A DNA stretch of 64,000 nucleotides from contig NZ_JACCBU010000001.1 of NCBI RefSeq assembly GCF_013407955.1, positions 1,736,001 through 1,800,000 of the forward strand, given 5' to 3'. Made by a program: the position numbers and the translations under genes. Origin of the DNA: Microlunatus parietis. Lineage in GTDB: Bacteria > Actinomycetota > Actinomycetes > Propionibacteriales > Propionibacteriaceae. Position 1 is the first letter of the stretch; every line of letters begins with the position of its first letter. The notes below the pieces were generated by a model. It had not been told where the DNA came from. It saw nothing but the letters and a program-made list of their open reading frames with translations, and ran no database searches. This document shows positions 52,129-60,393 of this stretch, piece after piece.

Positions 52129-52818
52129 GTGCCGGCACGACCGCTGTCCGACCTGATCGCCGCCGACTGGGCCGCGGCGCTGGCCCCGGTGGAGCCCGAC
52201 ATCGCGGCGATGGGCACGTTCCTGCGGGAGGAGTTGGCGGCCGGCCGCGGCTATCTGCCGGCCGGTGATCACGTGCTGCGCGCGTTCACCCGGCCGCTCG
52301 CCGACGTCCGGGTGCTGATCGTCGGCCAGGATCCGTACCCGACGCCGGGACATCCGGTGGGACTGTGCTTCTCGGTCGCGCCGGAGGTCCGGCCGTTGCC
52401 GAAGAGCTTGATCAACATCTATACCGAACTGCGCGACGACCTCGGCATCGAGCCGGCCGAGACCGGCGACCTGACGCCGTGGTTCGAGCAGGGCGTGCTG
52501 CTGCTGAACCGGGTGCTGACCGTGCAGCCGGGGCGGTCCGCCTCGCACCGGGGCAAGGGCTGGGAGCGAGTCACCCAGGTCGCGATCGAGGCGCTGGTCG
52601 CCCGCGGCGGCCCGCTGGTGGCGATCCTGTGGGGACGCGACGCGCAGTCGCTGATCCCGATGCTGGGCTCGGTGCCCTACATCGCGAGTGCCCACCCGTC
52701 GCCGTTGTCGGCGCGCAGCGGGTTCTTCGGTTCGCGCCCGTTCAGCCGCGCCAACGAACTGCTGGTCGCGGCCGGCGGGGCTCCGGTCGACTGGACGGTG
52801 GCCCGGGTGCCGGTCTGA
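52129..52818 (+). CDS. ung: Uracil-DNA glycosylase, family 1
   Basis: The 229-residue enzyme excises uracil from [25 protein letters not shown] contains the water-activating Asp of GQDPYP (about 66-71). [24 protein letters not shown] is the Asn-bearing pocket, and [24 protein letters not shown] the minor-groove His loop (HPSPLS). The GTG start at 52129 follows GGAGAAGGAGGG. It is convergent with the response regulator gene after nine bases. Confidence 0.96.
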   Translation: MPARPLSDLIAADWAAALAPVEPDIAAMGTFLREELAAGRGYLPAGDHVLRAFTRPLADVRVLIVGQDPYPTPGHPVGLCFSVAPEVRPLPKSLINIYTELRDDLGIEPAETGDLTPWFEQGVLLLNRVLTVQPGRSASHRGKGWERVTQVAIEALVARGGPLVAILWGRDAQSLIPMLGSVPYIASAHPSPLSARSGFFGSRPFSRANELLVAAGGAPVDWTVARVPV

Positions 52819-52827
52819 TTCCGGCGC

Positions 52828-53460
52828 TCAGGGTTCGAGCGGCAGCAGGCCGAGCCGGTAGCCGGCGGCGACGGCGGAGGCCCGGTCGGGCACCTCGAGC
52901 TTCGCGTACAGCCGGACCAGGTAGGTCTTGACCGTGGTCTCCGAGATCCGCAGCCGGCGGGCGATCTCGCCGTTGGTCCGGCCCTCCGCGACGGCGGCCA
53001 GGATCTGCAGTTCGCGGCCACTCAGCCGGGGGGCTTCGGGAGCGGTGCGGAGACCGTGGACCAGCGTCGTCGCCGTCGCCGGCGAGAGCACGGAGGTGCC
53101 CGCTGAGGTGTTTCGCAGTGCCTCGAACAGGCCGGCTCGCGGCGTGTCCTTGAGCAGATAGCTGGTGGCCCCGGCCGCCAGTGCCGCGGTCACCTCGGCG
53201 GAGCCCCCGAAGGCGGTCAGGACCATGATCGGCAACTCCGGGTGCCGCTGCCGGATCGCCTTGATCAACTCCAATCCGCCGCCGCCGGGCATCTGCAGGT
53301 CGGTCACCACCAGGTCGACCGGCTGCGCGTCGATCATGACCAGCGCCTCGGCGCTGTGGCCGGCCTCGGCGGCGACGGTCAGGTCCGGTTGCGTCTCGAT
53401 CAGCGCGCGCAGTCCCTCCCGGACCACGACGTGATCATCGACGAGCAGAACGGTGATCAT
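52828..53460 (-). CDS. NarL/LuxR family response regulator
   Basis: The 210-residue regulator has a receiver domain with DDH at the start (LLVDDHVVVREGLRALI), phospho-acceptor Asp in LVVTDLQMPGGGG (about 54) and the conserved Lys in YLLKDTPRAG. The LuxR-type helix-turn-helix is LSGRELQILAAVAEGRTNGEIARRLRISETTVKTYLVRLYAKL (about 145-187). Its ATG overlaps the kinase stop by four bases, so kinase and regulator form a cognate pair downstream of the DUF418 gene. Confidence 0.95.
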   Translation of the reverse strand: MITVLLVDDHVVVREGLRALIETQPDLTVAAEAGHSAEALVMIDAQPVDLVVTDLQMPGGGGLELIKAIRQRHPELPIMVLTAFGGSAEVTAALAAGATSYLLKDTPRAGLFEALRNTSAGTSVLSPATATTLVHGLRTAPEAPRLSGRELQILAAVAEGRTNGEIARRLRISETTVKTYLVRLYAKLEVPDRASAVAAGYRLGLLPLEP

Positions 53461-54698
53461 CCGGCCGCTCCCGTACCGCCGATGGGGAGGGTGACCGCGA
53501 CGACGGTGCCGGCGCCGGGCGTCGACTCGACCGCCAGCGTGCCGCCGACCTCGGCGACCCGGTCCCGCATCGACCGGAGCCCGAACCCGGTGCTCTCACC
53601 GACCCGGAAGCCGGCGCCGTCGTCGTTCACGTCGATCACGATCACGTCGTCCAGGTACGCGAGCGAGACGTCGACCCGGGTCGCCCCGGCATGCCGGGCG
53701 ACGTTCGCCAGCGCCTCCCCGACCACCCGGACGGCCGCCTCGGCGACGGGCGGCGACGGGGTCGTCTCGGTCCCGGTGACGGTGAGCTCGACCGGGATCC
53801 GGTGGAACCGCCGCCAGGACGCCACCACGGTACGGATCGCGTCGGCCAGTTCACGGTCGTCGAGGGCCGGCGGCCGCAGCGCGTCGACGGCCCGGCGGGC
53901 GTCCACCAGGCCGTCCCGGGACACCTGCAGTGCCGCCCGGACCGGTGCCGCCGCAGCGTGCCCGGGCTCCAGCAACTCCGAGGCGGCCTCCAACTGTGCC
54001 CCGATCGCGATCAGGTGCTGCAGCTGCGTGTCGTGGAGGGCACGAGCCATCCTGGCCCGTTCCCGGGTGACGCCGGCCTGCTCGGCGACCTTGATCAACT
54101 CGGTGTCCAGCCGGCGCTTCTCCTCGGTCAGCCGGACCAGGTCGGCGTGGGCCCGGCTCAGCTCGGCGTGCGCCGCCCGGCGGCGGACCGCCTCCCGTTC
54201 CACCCAGCGGATCGCCGCGCCGATCCCGGCCGCCAGCAGGCCGCCGATCGCGACCTGGACGACGAGGCCCGGATCGAACCGCAGCCCGCCGACGATCACC
54301 AGCGTGCAGGCCACGGTCGCCGCCACGCCCGGGTAGGCCCAGCCGCCGGGCAGCGCGACGAACGTCAGCGCGAAGCAGCAGACCATGATCAACAGTCCGG
54401 CCGGGTGCAGCGACGCGAACGTCGTGGCGAGGCCGAGGAAGCCGACGAAGTAGACCGCCATCGGGACGAACTTCCGTTCCGGCCAGTGCGGGTGCAGCGA
54501 CACGAACCAGAAGTGCCAGCCGAGCGCGGCGACCGCGACGCCGACCAGCAGGACCGGCGGAGCCGATCCGCCGGTGGTCAGGGCCAGCAGCGTCGCGACC
54601 GGGACGAGCGGGTACGGGATCAGGGACCAGGCCAGGTCCCAGCGCCGTTGGAACGCGTCGAACCGGGCCTCCGGGTCGACGTCGGCGGCGGTCCGCAT
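53457..54698 (-). CDS. Membrane sensor histidine kinase, NarX-like (HisKA_3)
   Basis: The 413-residue kinase has about six N-terminal membrane helices (roughly residues 25-165) and a coiled linker (HAELSRAHADLVRLTEEKRRL). The HisKA_3 phosphoacceptor lies in RARMARALHDTQLQHLIAIGAQL (His near 235). The HATPase domain has VGEALANVARHAGATRVDV (N-box) and VNDDGAGFRVGESTGFGLRSM (G-boxes). There is no large extracellular loop, so it probably senses a membrane or intramembrane signal. It starts 5 bases after the DUF418 stop. That membrane protein may be part of the signal or of the response. Confidence 0.92.
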   Translation of the reverse strand: MRTAADVDPEARFDAFQRRWDLAWSLIPYPLVPVATLLALTTGGSAPPVLLVGVAVAALGWHFWFVSLHPHWPERKFVPMAVYFVGFLGLATTFASLHPAGLLIMVCCFALTFVALPGGWAYPGVAATVACTLVIVGGLRFDPGLVVQVAIGGLLAAGIGAAIRWVEREAVRRRAAHAELSRAHADLVRLTEEKRRLDTELIKVAEQAGVTRERARMARALHDTQLQHLIAIGAQLEAASELLEPGHAAAAPVRAALQVSRDGLVDARRAVDALRPPALDDRELADAIRTVVASWRRFHRIPVELTVTGTETTPSPPVAEAAVRVVGEALANVARHAGATRVDVSLAYLDDVIVIDVNDDGAGFRVGESTGFGLRSMRDRVAEVGGTLAVESTPGAGTVVAVTLPIGGTGAAG

Positions 54699-54703
54699 GG
54701 GGC

Positions 54704-55864
54704 TCAGTGTGACACCCCGGCACCGGCACGCGGTGCCGCGTCGCGATACAGCAGGCGCCGGACCGCCCACTCCGCCGGACCCGCTCGGCCGGCCCGGGCC
54801 AGCCGGTCCGCGGCGACCACTCCGGCCAGCCAGACGCCGAGCGCAAGGCCGACGGCCGCGGCGGTGCCGAGGTGGTCGGCCAGGCCGAGCCCGCGGTGCG
54901 ACACCAGCAGGACGAACAGCACCGACTGACCCAGATAGAGCGACAGCGAGCGCCGGCCGGCCGCCGTGATCGCGCCGACCACGACCCTGGACGCGCGATT
55001 CCGGAGCCGGTGCACGGCCAGGGCGAGCAGGCCGAACGCGGCGGCGTAACCGAGACCGCCGGCCACGCCGGTCAGCGCGTGCACCGTCGCGAGCACGTAG
55101 CCCGCCGGCTGGTCGAGGGCAATCCAACCGGCCACAGCCAGCCCGCTCGGCAGGCCGCCGGCCACGGCCAGCGCGATGCCGGCCACGGCGACCCGGCGCA
55201 GCAGCAGCCGGTGCCGATCCGGCTCCTCGAGGATCCGCAGCCGGGCCGCCACCACACCGGTCAGCGCCGCCGACAGCACCGGCAGCAGCGCCATCGGGGT
55301 CATCAGCCATTCCCCCGCCCGCAGCAGGTACGAACTCGGCTCGTGGCCGAGCTCGAAGGACCAGAGGAACGCGCGCCCGTCGGAGACGTCGGTCGACCCG
55401 TAGATCAGCCCGGCCACGGTCGCCGCCGGCAGCAGCCAGGCCGCGGCGATGATCATCAGGCCAGTGTTGCCGACCCGGCGCAGCACGACGATGATCAGGC
55501 CGACGACGCCGTACCAGCCGAGGATGTCACCCGGGAACAGCAGGATGGCGTGCCCGGCTCCGATCGCGATCAAGATCAACGAGCGGCGGCGGGCCAGGCG
55601 GCCCGACTCGTCCCCACGGCGGGCGGCGAACTGGACGAGCCCGTACCCGAAAAGGAAGGCGAACAAGGGAAAGCCGCGGCCGTCGACGAACGTGACCACG
55701 AGCGTCGACGCGATCCGGTCGACGGCGTCGGACTCGATGACGTGGCCGCGATAGCCGTACGGCCGGCCGGTCAGGTAGATCATGATGTTGGCGACCGCGA
55801 TCAGGCCGAGCATCAGGCCGCGGGCGAGGTCGGGCGCCAGAATCCGTTCGCTGGAGTTGATCAT
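54704..55864 (-). CDS. DUF418 family integral membrane protein
   Basis: The 386-residue polytopic protein starts SERILAPDLARGLMLGLIAVANIMIYL and contains DGRGFPLFAFLFGYGLVQFAARR, the usual DUF418 N-terminal blocks. LTAAGRR-like sequence (ITAAGRRSLSLYLGQSVLFVLLV) and the C-terminal GPAEWAVRRLLYR are further family constants. The fold is related to membrane acyltransferases, but function is unknown. It heads the operon with a histidine kinase and response regulator. The ATG lies 7 bases behind TAGCGT. Confidence 0.88.
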   Translation of the reverse strand: MINSSERILAPDLARGLMLGLIAVANIMIYLTGRPYGYRGHVIESDAVDRIASTLVVTFVDGRGFPLFAFLFGYGLVQFAARRGDESGRLARRRSLILIAIGAGHAILLFPGDILGWYGVVGLIIVVLRRVGNTGLMIIAAAWLLPAATVAGLIYGSTDVSDGRAFLWSFELGHEPSSYLLRAGEWLMTPMALLPVLSAALTGVVAARLRILEEPDRHRLLLRRVAVAGIALAVAGGLPSGLAVAGWIALDQPAGYVLATVHALTGVAGGLGYAAAFGLLALAVHRLRNRASRVVVGAITAAGRRSLSLYLGQSVLFVLLVSHRGLGLADHLGTAAAVGLALGVWLAGVVAADRLARAGRAGPAEWAVRRLLYRDAAPRAGAGVSH

Positions 55865-55871
55865 GTCGACA

Positions 55872-55877
55872 ACGCTA
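55872..55877 (-). promoter_or_regulatory. -10 element of the DUF418-kinase-regulator operon
   Basis: TAGCGT on the minus strand ends 7 bases before ATG 55864, with TTCCGG 17 bases upstream as a possible -35. A leaderless transcript is likely. Confidence 0.5.
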
Positions 55878-55920
55878 GGAACGCGGCAGCCCGCCCGGAA
55901 TCGTTCGTTCGAGGAGCCGT

Positions 55921-55993
55921 TGTCGTCCGATCGGACGACAGTCAAGTCCGCAGCGCCGACCGGCGGACCACTCTGTCCACCGATCGGACGTCA
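55921..55993. promoter_or_regulatory. Two 20-bp operator copies, 53 bp apart
   Basis: TGTCGTCCGATCGGACGACA (55921-55940) is a perfect 20-bp palindrome. TGTCCACCGATCGGACGTCA (55974-55993) matches it at 17 of 20 positions. Start-to-start distance is 53 bp, five turns of B-DNA. They lie upstream of the DUF418/kinase/regulator promoter and downstream of metB. Confidence 0.7.
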
Positions 55994-56019
55994 CCCTCCC
56001 GCAACCGTCTTGCGGAACG

Positions 56020-57201
56020 CTACCGTCCGGACCCCGCTTCGCGCAGCGCCTGATCCAGATCTTCGAGCAAATCGTTAACATCCTCGATGCCGACGCTCAG
56101 CCGGACCAGGTCCGCCGGCACCTCGAGCGCCGTACCGGCGACCGAGGCGTGCGTCATCCGGCCCGGATGCTCGATCAGGGACTCGACACCACCGAGCGAC
56201 TCGCCGAGCGTGAACACCGTGGTGCGAGCGCAGAGATCGACCGCGGCCTGCTCCCCCGCCGCGACCCGGAAGCTCACCATCCCGCCGAACCGGCGCATCT
56301 GCCGGGCCGCCAGCTCGTGCCCGGGATGGTCGGGCAGTCCCGGGTAGATGGTCTCGGCGACGGCCGGATGCCCGGTCAGGAACTCGGCGACGGCCTGCGC
56401 GTTGTCGCTGTGCTGCTCCATCCGGACGGCCAGAGTCTTCAGCCCACGGAGGACCAGCCAGGCGTCGAACGGCCCGGCCACCGCACCCATCGCGTTCTGG
56501 TGGAACCGGACCTTGTCGGCCAGCACGTCGTCGTCGACGACGATCGCACCGCCGACGACGTCGGAGTGGCCGCCGCAGTACTTGGTGGTCGAGTGCAGGG
56601 CGACGTCGGCACCGAGGGCCAGCGGCTGCTGCAGGTACGGCGAGGCGAACGTGTTGTCGACCGCCGTCACGGCCCCGTGCCGCCGGGCCAGGCCGGCGAG
56701 CGCAGCGATGTCGGCGATCGCGAGCAGCGGGTTGGTCGGGGTCTCGATCCAGAGCAGCCTGGTCCGGCCGGGCTGGATCGCCCGTTCCACCGCCGCCAGG
56801 TCGGTCAGGTCGACCGGGGTCGCGGTCACGCCCCACTGGCTGTGCACCTTGTCGAACAGCCGGAACGTCCCGCCGTACGCGTCGTGCGGGATGACCAGAT
56901 GATCGCCCGGCCGGCAGACCGACCGGATCAAGGTGTCCTCCGCGGCCAGCCCGCTGGCGAACGCGAAGCCGTGCCGGCCGCCCTCCAGCGCGGCCAGGCA
57001 CTCCTCCAGCGCGGTCCGGGTCGGGTTGGCCGAGCGCGAGTACTCGTACCCGTTGCGGAGTCCGCCGACGCCGTCCTGGGCGTAGGTGGAGGTGGCGTAG
57101 ATGGGCGGCACCACCGCGCCGGTGGTCGGGTCGGGTTCCTGCCCGGCATGGATCGCGCGAGTCGCGAAGCCGGGTGTCCCGGCGGGTCGGTCCGTCGTCA
57201 C
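56020..57201 (-). CDS. metB: Cystathionine gamma-synthase
   Basis: The 393-residue PLP enzyme joins an activated homoserine ester with cysteine to form cystathionine for methionine synthesis. PIYATSTYAQDG, NGYEYSRSANPTRTALEECLAALEGG and IPHDAYGGTFRLFD are family blocks. The PLP Lys lies in LHSTTKYCGGHSDVVGG (near 207), and FTLGESLGGVESLIEHPGRMTHASV forms the C-terminal substrate region. Cystathionine gamma-lyase is close in sequence and cannot be excluded. The relative placement with greA agrees with the mycobacterial metB-greA order. GTG start at 57201. Confidence 0.9.
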   Translation of the reverse strand: MTTDRPAGTPGFATRAIHAGQEPDPTTGAVVPPIYATSTYAQDGVGGLRNGYEYSRSANPTRTALEECLAALEGGRHGFAFASGLAAEDTLIRSVCRPGDHLVIPHDAYGGTFRLFDKVHSQWGVTATPVDLTDLAAVERAIQPGRTRLLWIETPTNPLLAIADIAALAGLARRHGAVTAVDNTFASPYLQQPLALGADVALHSTTKYCGGHSDVVGGAIVVDDDVLADKVRFHQNAMGAVAGPFDAWLVLRGLKTLAVRMEQHSDNAQAVAEFLTGHPAVAETIYPGLPDHPGHELAARQMRRFGGMVSFRVAAGEQAAVDLCARTTVFTLGESLGGVESLIEHPGRMTHASVAGTALEVPADLVRLSVGIEDVNDLLEDLDQALREAGSGR

Positions 57202-57293
57202 CTGGGCAGGCTATCGCTCGGAATAGCGGTCCTGGCGGAGGTGTTGGCGTCGGCGTATTCCTCGTACCTCGCTGTGAGAGGCAGACTGTGACC

Positions 57294-57932
57294 ATGTTCC
57301 TGCGCCAGAAGAGCACCATGATCGACCAGGCCGCGGCCCTCCCCGGCCGGGACCGTACCGTGTTGGAGAACCCGACCTTCCACGAGATCTTCGGCATCCC
57401 GGTGCAGAGCACGCCGGCCGGCTCCGAGGTGGCGTACCTGGCGCTGGGGTGTTTCTGGGGCGCGGAGAAACTGTTCTGGCAGACCCCCGGCGTGACCAAC
57501 ACCGCCGCCGGCTACCAGGGCGGTTTCACCCCCAATCCGACGTACGAGGAGGTCTGCAGCGGCGGCACCGGTCACGCCGAGGTGGTCCGGGTCGCGTACG
57601 ACCCGACCAAGATCAGCTACGCCGACCTGCTGAAGATCTTCTTCGAGAACCACGACCCGACCCAGGGCATGCGGCAGGGCAACGACGTCGGAACCCAGTA
57701 CCGGTCCGCGATCTACACCGCGACGCCGGAGCAGGCGGAGGTCGCCGCCCGGGTGCTGGACGAGTTCCAGGGAGCGTTCGCCGCCGCGGGCTACGGCAAG
57801 ATCACTACCGCTGTCGTACCGGCGGGCGAGTTCTACTTCGCGGAGGACTATCACCAGCAGTATCTGAGCGCAGGCAAGAATCCGAACGGCTACTGCCCCG
57901 TGCATGCCACCGGAGTCACCTGTAACCCTTGA
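57294..57932 (+). CDS. msrA: Peptide methionine-(S)-S-oxide reductase MsrA
   Basis: The 212-residue enzyme repairs methionine sulfoxide in proteins. AYLALGCFWGAEKLFWQ contains the catalytic Cys in GCFWG (about 53). GYQGGFTPNPTYEEVCSGGTGHAEVV and FFENHDPTQGMRQGNDVGTQYRSAIY complete the fold. C-terminal Cys in YCPVHATGVTCNP can act as resolving residues. The N-terminal extension before VLENPTFHEIFGIPV is common in actinobacterial MsrA. I use ATG 57294; GTG 57288 is two codons earlier. It is divergent from metB and convergent with the phosphotransferase gene. Confidence 0.94.
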   Translation: MFLRQKSTMIDQAAALPGRDRTVLENPTFHEIFGIPVQSTPAGSEVAYLALGCFWGAEKLFWQTPGVTNTAAGYQGGFTPNPTYEEVCSGGTGHAEVVRVAYDPTKISYADLLKIFFENHDPTQGMRQGNDVGTQYRSAIYTATPEQAEVAARVLDEFQGAFAAAGYGKITTAVVPAGEFYFAEDYHQQYLSAGKNPNGYCPVHATGVTCNP

Positions 57933-57947
57933 CCTGTCCTTAACTGG

Positions 57948-58859
57948 TCAGACAGTCAGCGCGTCACTGGGCCAGTCGAGGGTTGCCTGGACCCGGCCGG
58001 CCCAGGAAGGGTATTTCTCCGGCCGGGCCGAACGGAAGTGTTCGGCGGTCTCCAAGAGCCGACAGATGATCAACACCATGGCCCGCCGGTGCAGGTCGGC
58101 TTGATCGGTTTCGACGCCGACGGCCGCGAGGAATCCCGACCAGCTGCGGCGGAAGGCGGCCGGAGTATGGGCCCGTACGAGCCACGCCCACCAGGCGACG
58201 TCGAGCAGCGGATCGGCCAGCCGGACGTCCTCGAAGTCCAGCAGCCCGGTGACCCGGCCCTCGGTGATCAAGACGTTCTGCGGACCGTAGTCACCGTGGG
58301 CGATCACGACGGGCCGGCCCGTGAAGAGTGCAGGTAGGGCGGCGATGAGTTCGCGCACCTGGCCCGAGGAGCGGCGGCCGAGATGCGGCACCAGCGGGCC
58401 GAGCCAGGCATCGGCCGCCCTGCTGAGTTCGGTAGGTGTCGCCCACAGACCCGGCAGGGCGAACCCCGCGGGATCGAGCTGCTGCAGCGCTCTGAGGACT
58501 CGACCCATGTCGACGGCGACTTGGGGAAACACCACGCCGGAAAGATCATCACCGGCGGCGACATAGCCGACCTCACCCGGTAGCTCCTCGAACACGGCCC
58601 ACGGCTCCGGCGCCTCCAGGTCCGCCGCGATCAGCGTGGGCACCGCGACGCCGAGCCGGACGCCCGGGGCGCCAAGCAGCCGCATCGCCTGACATCGGGC
58701 TGCTGCGCCGGCCCGGTCGGCGTACTGCTGCCAGACCGCACGCCGGCCATCGACCAGGGCCAGGTGGTGAGTGTGGTTCTTGCTGCCCCAGGCCGCCGGC
58801 TCGGCGCTCACCACCGGCGATCCCAGCAGTCGGCCGATCCGGGACCACCGCTCGCTCAC
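57948..58859 (-). CDS. Aminoglycoside phosphotransferase (APH) family kinase
   Basis: The 303-residue protein has a kinase-like fold. VIAHGDYGPQNVLITEGRVTGLLDFEDVRLADPLLDVAWWAW (about 195-236) contains the catalytic HGDxxxxN motif and the metal-binding Asp in DFED. The ATP-Lys region is degenerate: the stretch after SKNHTHHLALVDGRRAVWQQYAD has no clear Lys. The APH family includes antibiotic kinases as well as choline, homoserine and fructosamine kinases, so resistance should not be assumed. GTG start. It ends 15 bases from msrA and starts five bases before the HNH gene stop. Confidence 0.8.
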   Translation of the reverse strand: MSERWSRIGRLLGSPVVSAEPAAWGSKNHTHHLALVDGRRAVWQQYADRAGAAARCQAMRLLGAPGVRLGVAVPTLIAADLEAPEPWAVFEELPGEVGYVAAGDDLSGVVFPQVAVDMGRVLRALQQLDPAGFALPGLWATPTELSRAADAWLGPLVPHLGRRSSGQVRELIAALPALFTGRPVVIAHGDYGPQNVLITEGRVTGLLDFEDVRLADPLLDVAWWAWLVRAHTPAAFRRSWSGFLAAVGVETDQADLHRRAMVLIICRLLETAEHFRSARPEKYPSWAGRVQATLDWPSDALTV

Positions 58860-58863
58860 CCGC

Positions 58864-60309
58864 TCACGCTACGGGCGAGGCCGGCCCGGGTCCATCGCCT
58901 TGCCGAACGAACGCGGGCAAGGGATGTTGTCGGATCCGGGCGAGGATCCGGTTGTTGATCAACGGTTTCTGGTCCCGATCGACATACTTGGGTGGAATCC
59001 ATTCCGGTAGCCCGTCAAGGTTGATCCTGACTTCCCAACCACGGTTGAGGAAATTCCGATGGTGGTAGGCGCACAACAACGTCAGATTGCTGAGGATCGT
59101 GAGCCCGCCGTCGGCCCAGCGGATCACGTGATGCCTCTCGCACCACTCCGGAGCCCGGTCGCACCCCGGGAAGGAACAGCCACCGTCGCGGGCGTACAGC
59201 GCGATGGTCTGGTTCTTGGAGGCAAGGCGTCGGGTGTGGCCGAGGTCGATCGGGATCCCGTGATGGTTCAGCACCGTCGGGTAGATCTCCGCTTCGTCGG
59301 CGAGACGGAGGATCTCGGCGATCGACAACACGGTGCCGTCGCTGGCGGTGCCGTGACCACGCCGGGCACGGCGGGCGGCCGGCTCCGGGCACGCGGTCGC
59401 GGCTTCGGTGTGGGCGAGGAGGGTGTCGAGGTCGACCGTCACGAGGACCGAGGCCGGTAGGCCTCCGTGTTCGGGCACGTCACCGGTGCGCAGCATCCGG
59501 GCGAACACCTCATCGACCGCATCATGCAGCCGCTGGCCATGGTTGCGCAGGTCCACCGCCCCCACGCCGGCCGCGTTGTCCAGCCGCGGATGCGCCAACG
59601 GCTCCAGCACGGCCCGGACCTTCACCGCGGTCTCCGGGGTGAGCCGGAACTCCCCGATCACCGCGCCGGACGGGGTGGACCGCATCCGGAAGAAGCGACG
59701 GTCCTGGTTGAGCTGTTCGTCCGGCTCGGTGCCATCGGGATCGCACGCGTCGAGGTAGCGCTGCGCCAGATTCCGCAGCTCCTTCGGCCCGAACGTGGCG
59801 CAGTGCTCGACCAGTTCGGCCTCGATCACCTCGACCTCGACCGGGTCGACCTTCGCGGTCTCGAGCTGTTCCAGGGTCTGGTTCATGATCACGATCTGCT
59901 CACCGTTGATCGCCCCGACGGTCATCGCCTCACCGATCACCGGCCGCAGCCTGGGCAGCGGGAGCCCGGTCATCGAGGTCCGCGGCCCGACCGCCTCCGC
60001 GGCCCGCACGCGTCGCCCGGCTTCGGCAGGTCCGAGCAGGAACCGTCGTTCCAGGACTTTCGCCATGGACCGTTGGCATTCCCGTTCCGGCACCCCGGCA
60101 TCGCGGCAGGCGGCGATCAGTTCGGCATCGACGGAGAGCAGCTGATTGCGGACCGTCTCGACCTGATCGAGCAGATCGACCAACCCCTCCGGGCCGTGAT
60201 GATCAAGCCCGCCCTGCCGGACCGCCGCCACCAGTCCGGCCACCGACGTACGCAACTCCCGGACCGCAGCACCGACCGGTGTCGCGGCATCCAGGGTTGT
60301 CGTGGTCAT
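58864..60309 (-). CDS. DUF222 plus HNH endonuclease protein (13E12 repeat family type)
   Basis: The 481-residue protein has an N-terminal DUF222 domain (about 15-330; LLDQVETVRNQLLSVDAELIAACRDAG and LGPAEAGRRVRAAEAV). A C-terminal HNH nuclease follows with ALYARDGGCSFPGCDRAPEWCERHHVIRWADGGLTILSNLTLLCAYHHRNF (His-His, Asn and His motif, zinc Cys pairs). This is the protein family known as 13E12 repeats in mycobacteria, usually multicopy. A perfect LexA box overlaps its promoter, so expression should rise after DNA damage. Function is unproven. It starts leaderless, 6 bases after TAGAAT. Confidence 0.9.
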   Translation of the reverse strand: MTTTTLDAATPVGAAVRELRTSVAGLVAAVRQGGLDHHGPEGLVDLLDQVETVRNQLLSVDAELIAACRDAGVPERECQRSMAKVLERRFLLGPAEAGRRVRAAEAVGPRTSMTGLPLPRLRPVIGEAMTVGAINGEQIVIMNQTLEQLETAKVDPVEVEVIEAELVEHCATFGPKELRNLAQRYLDACDPDGTEPDEQLNQDRRFFRMRSTPSGAVIGEFRLTPETAVKVRAVLEPLAHPRLDNAAGVGAVDLRNHGQRLHDAVDEVFARMLRTGDVPEHGGLPASVLVTVDLDTLLAHTEAATACPEPAARRARRGHGTASDGTVLSIAEILRLADEAEIYPTVLNHHGIPIDLGHTRRLASKNQTIALYARDGGCSFPGCDRAPEWCERHHVIRWADGGLTILSNLTLLCAYHHRNFLNRGWEVRINLDGLPEWIPPKYVDRDQKPLINNRILARIRQHPLPAFVRQGDGPGPASPVA

Positions 60310-60315
60310 GATCAG

Positions 60316-60339
60316 ATTCTATTCGAACCGTTGTTCGAA
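60316..60339 (-). promoter_or_regulatory. LexA (SOS) box and -10 element of the DUF222-HNH gene
   Basis: TCGAAC-CGTT-GTTCGA (60323-60338) equals the mycobacterial SOS consensus TCGAAC-n4-GTTCGA and extends to a 7-4-7 palindrome. It directly adjoins TAGAAT (60321-60316), the -10 element, which lies 6 bases before the ATG. Confidence 0.8.
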
Positions 60340-60349
60340 GGCAAGCGAA

Positions 60350-60367
60350 TCCCTTGTATTCAAGGGA
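60350..60367 (-). terminator. Small hairpin behind the AAC(3)-like gene
   Basis: TCCCTTG-TATT-CAAGGGA is a 7-bp stem with a four-base loop, 26 bases beyond the stop of the minus-strand acetyltransferase gene and before the SOS promoter. A weak terminator is plausible. Confidence 0.4.
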
Positions 60368-60393
60368 ATTCCGGTCACTCAGGTGGTCGCAAT

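Noticed and set aside
53691..56053. Long plus-strand frames opposite the kinase and DUF418 genes
   Set aside because: Low-complexity Arg/Gln/Pro-rich shadows of the minus-strand genes.
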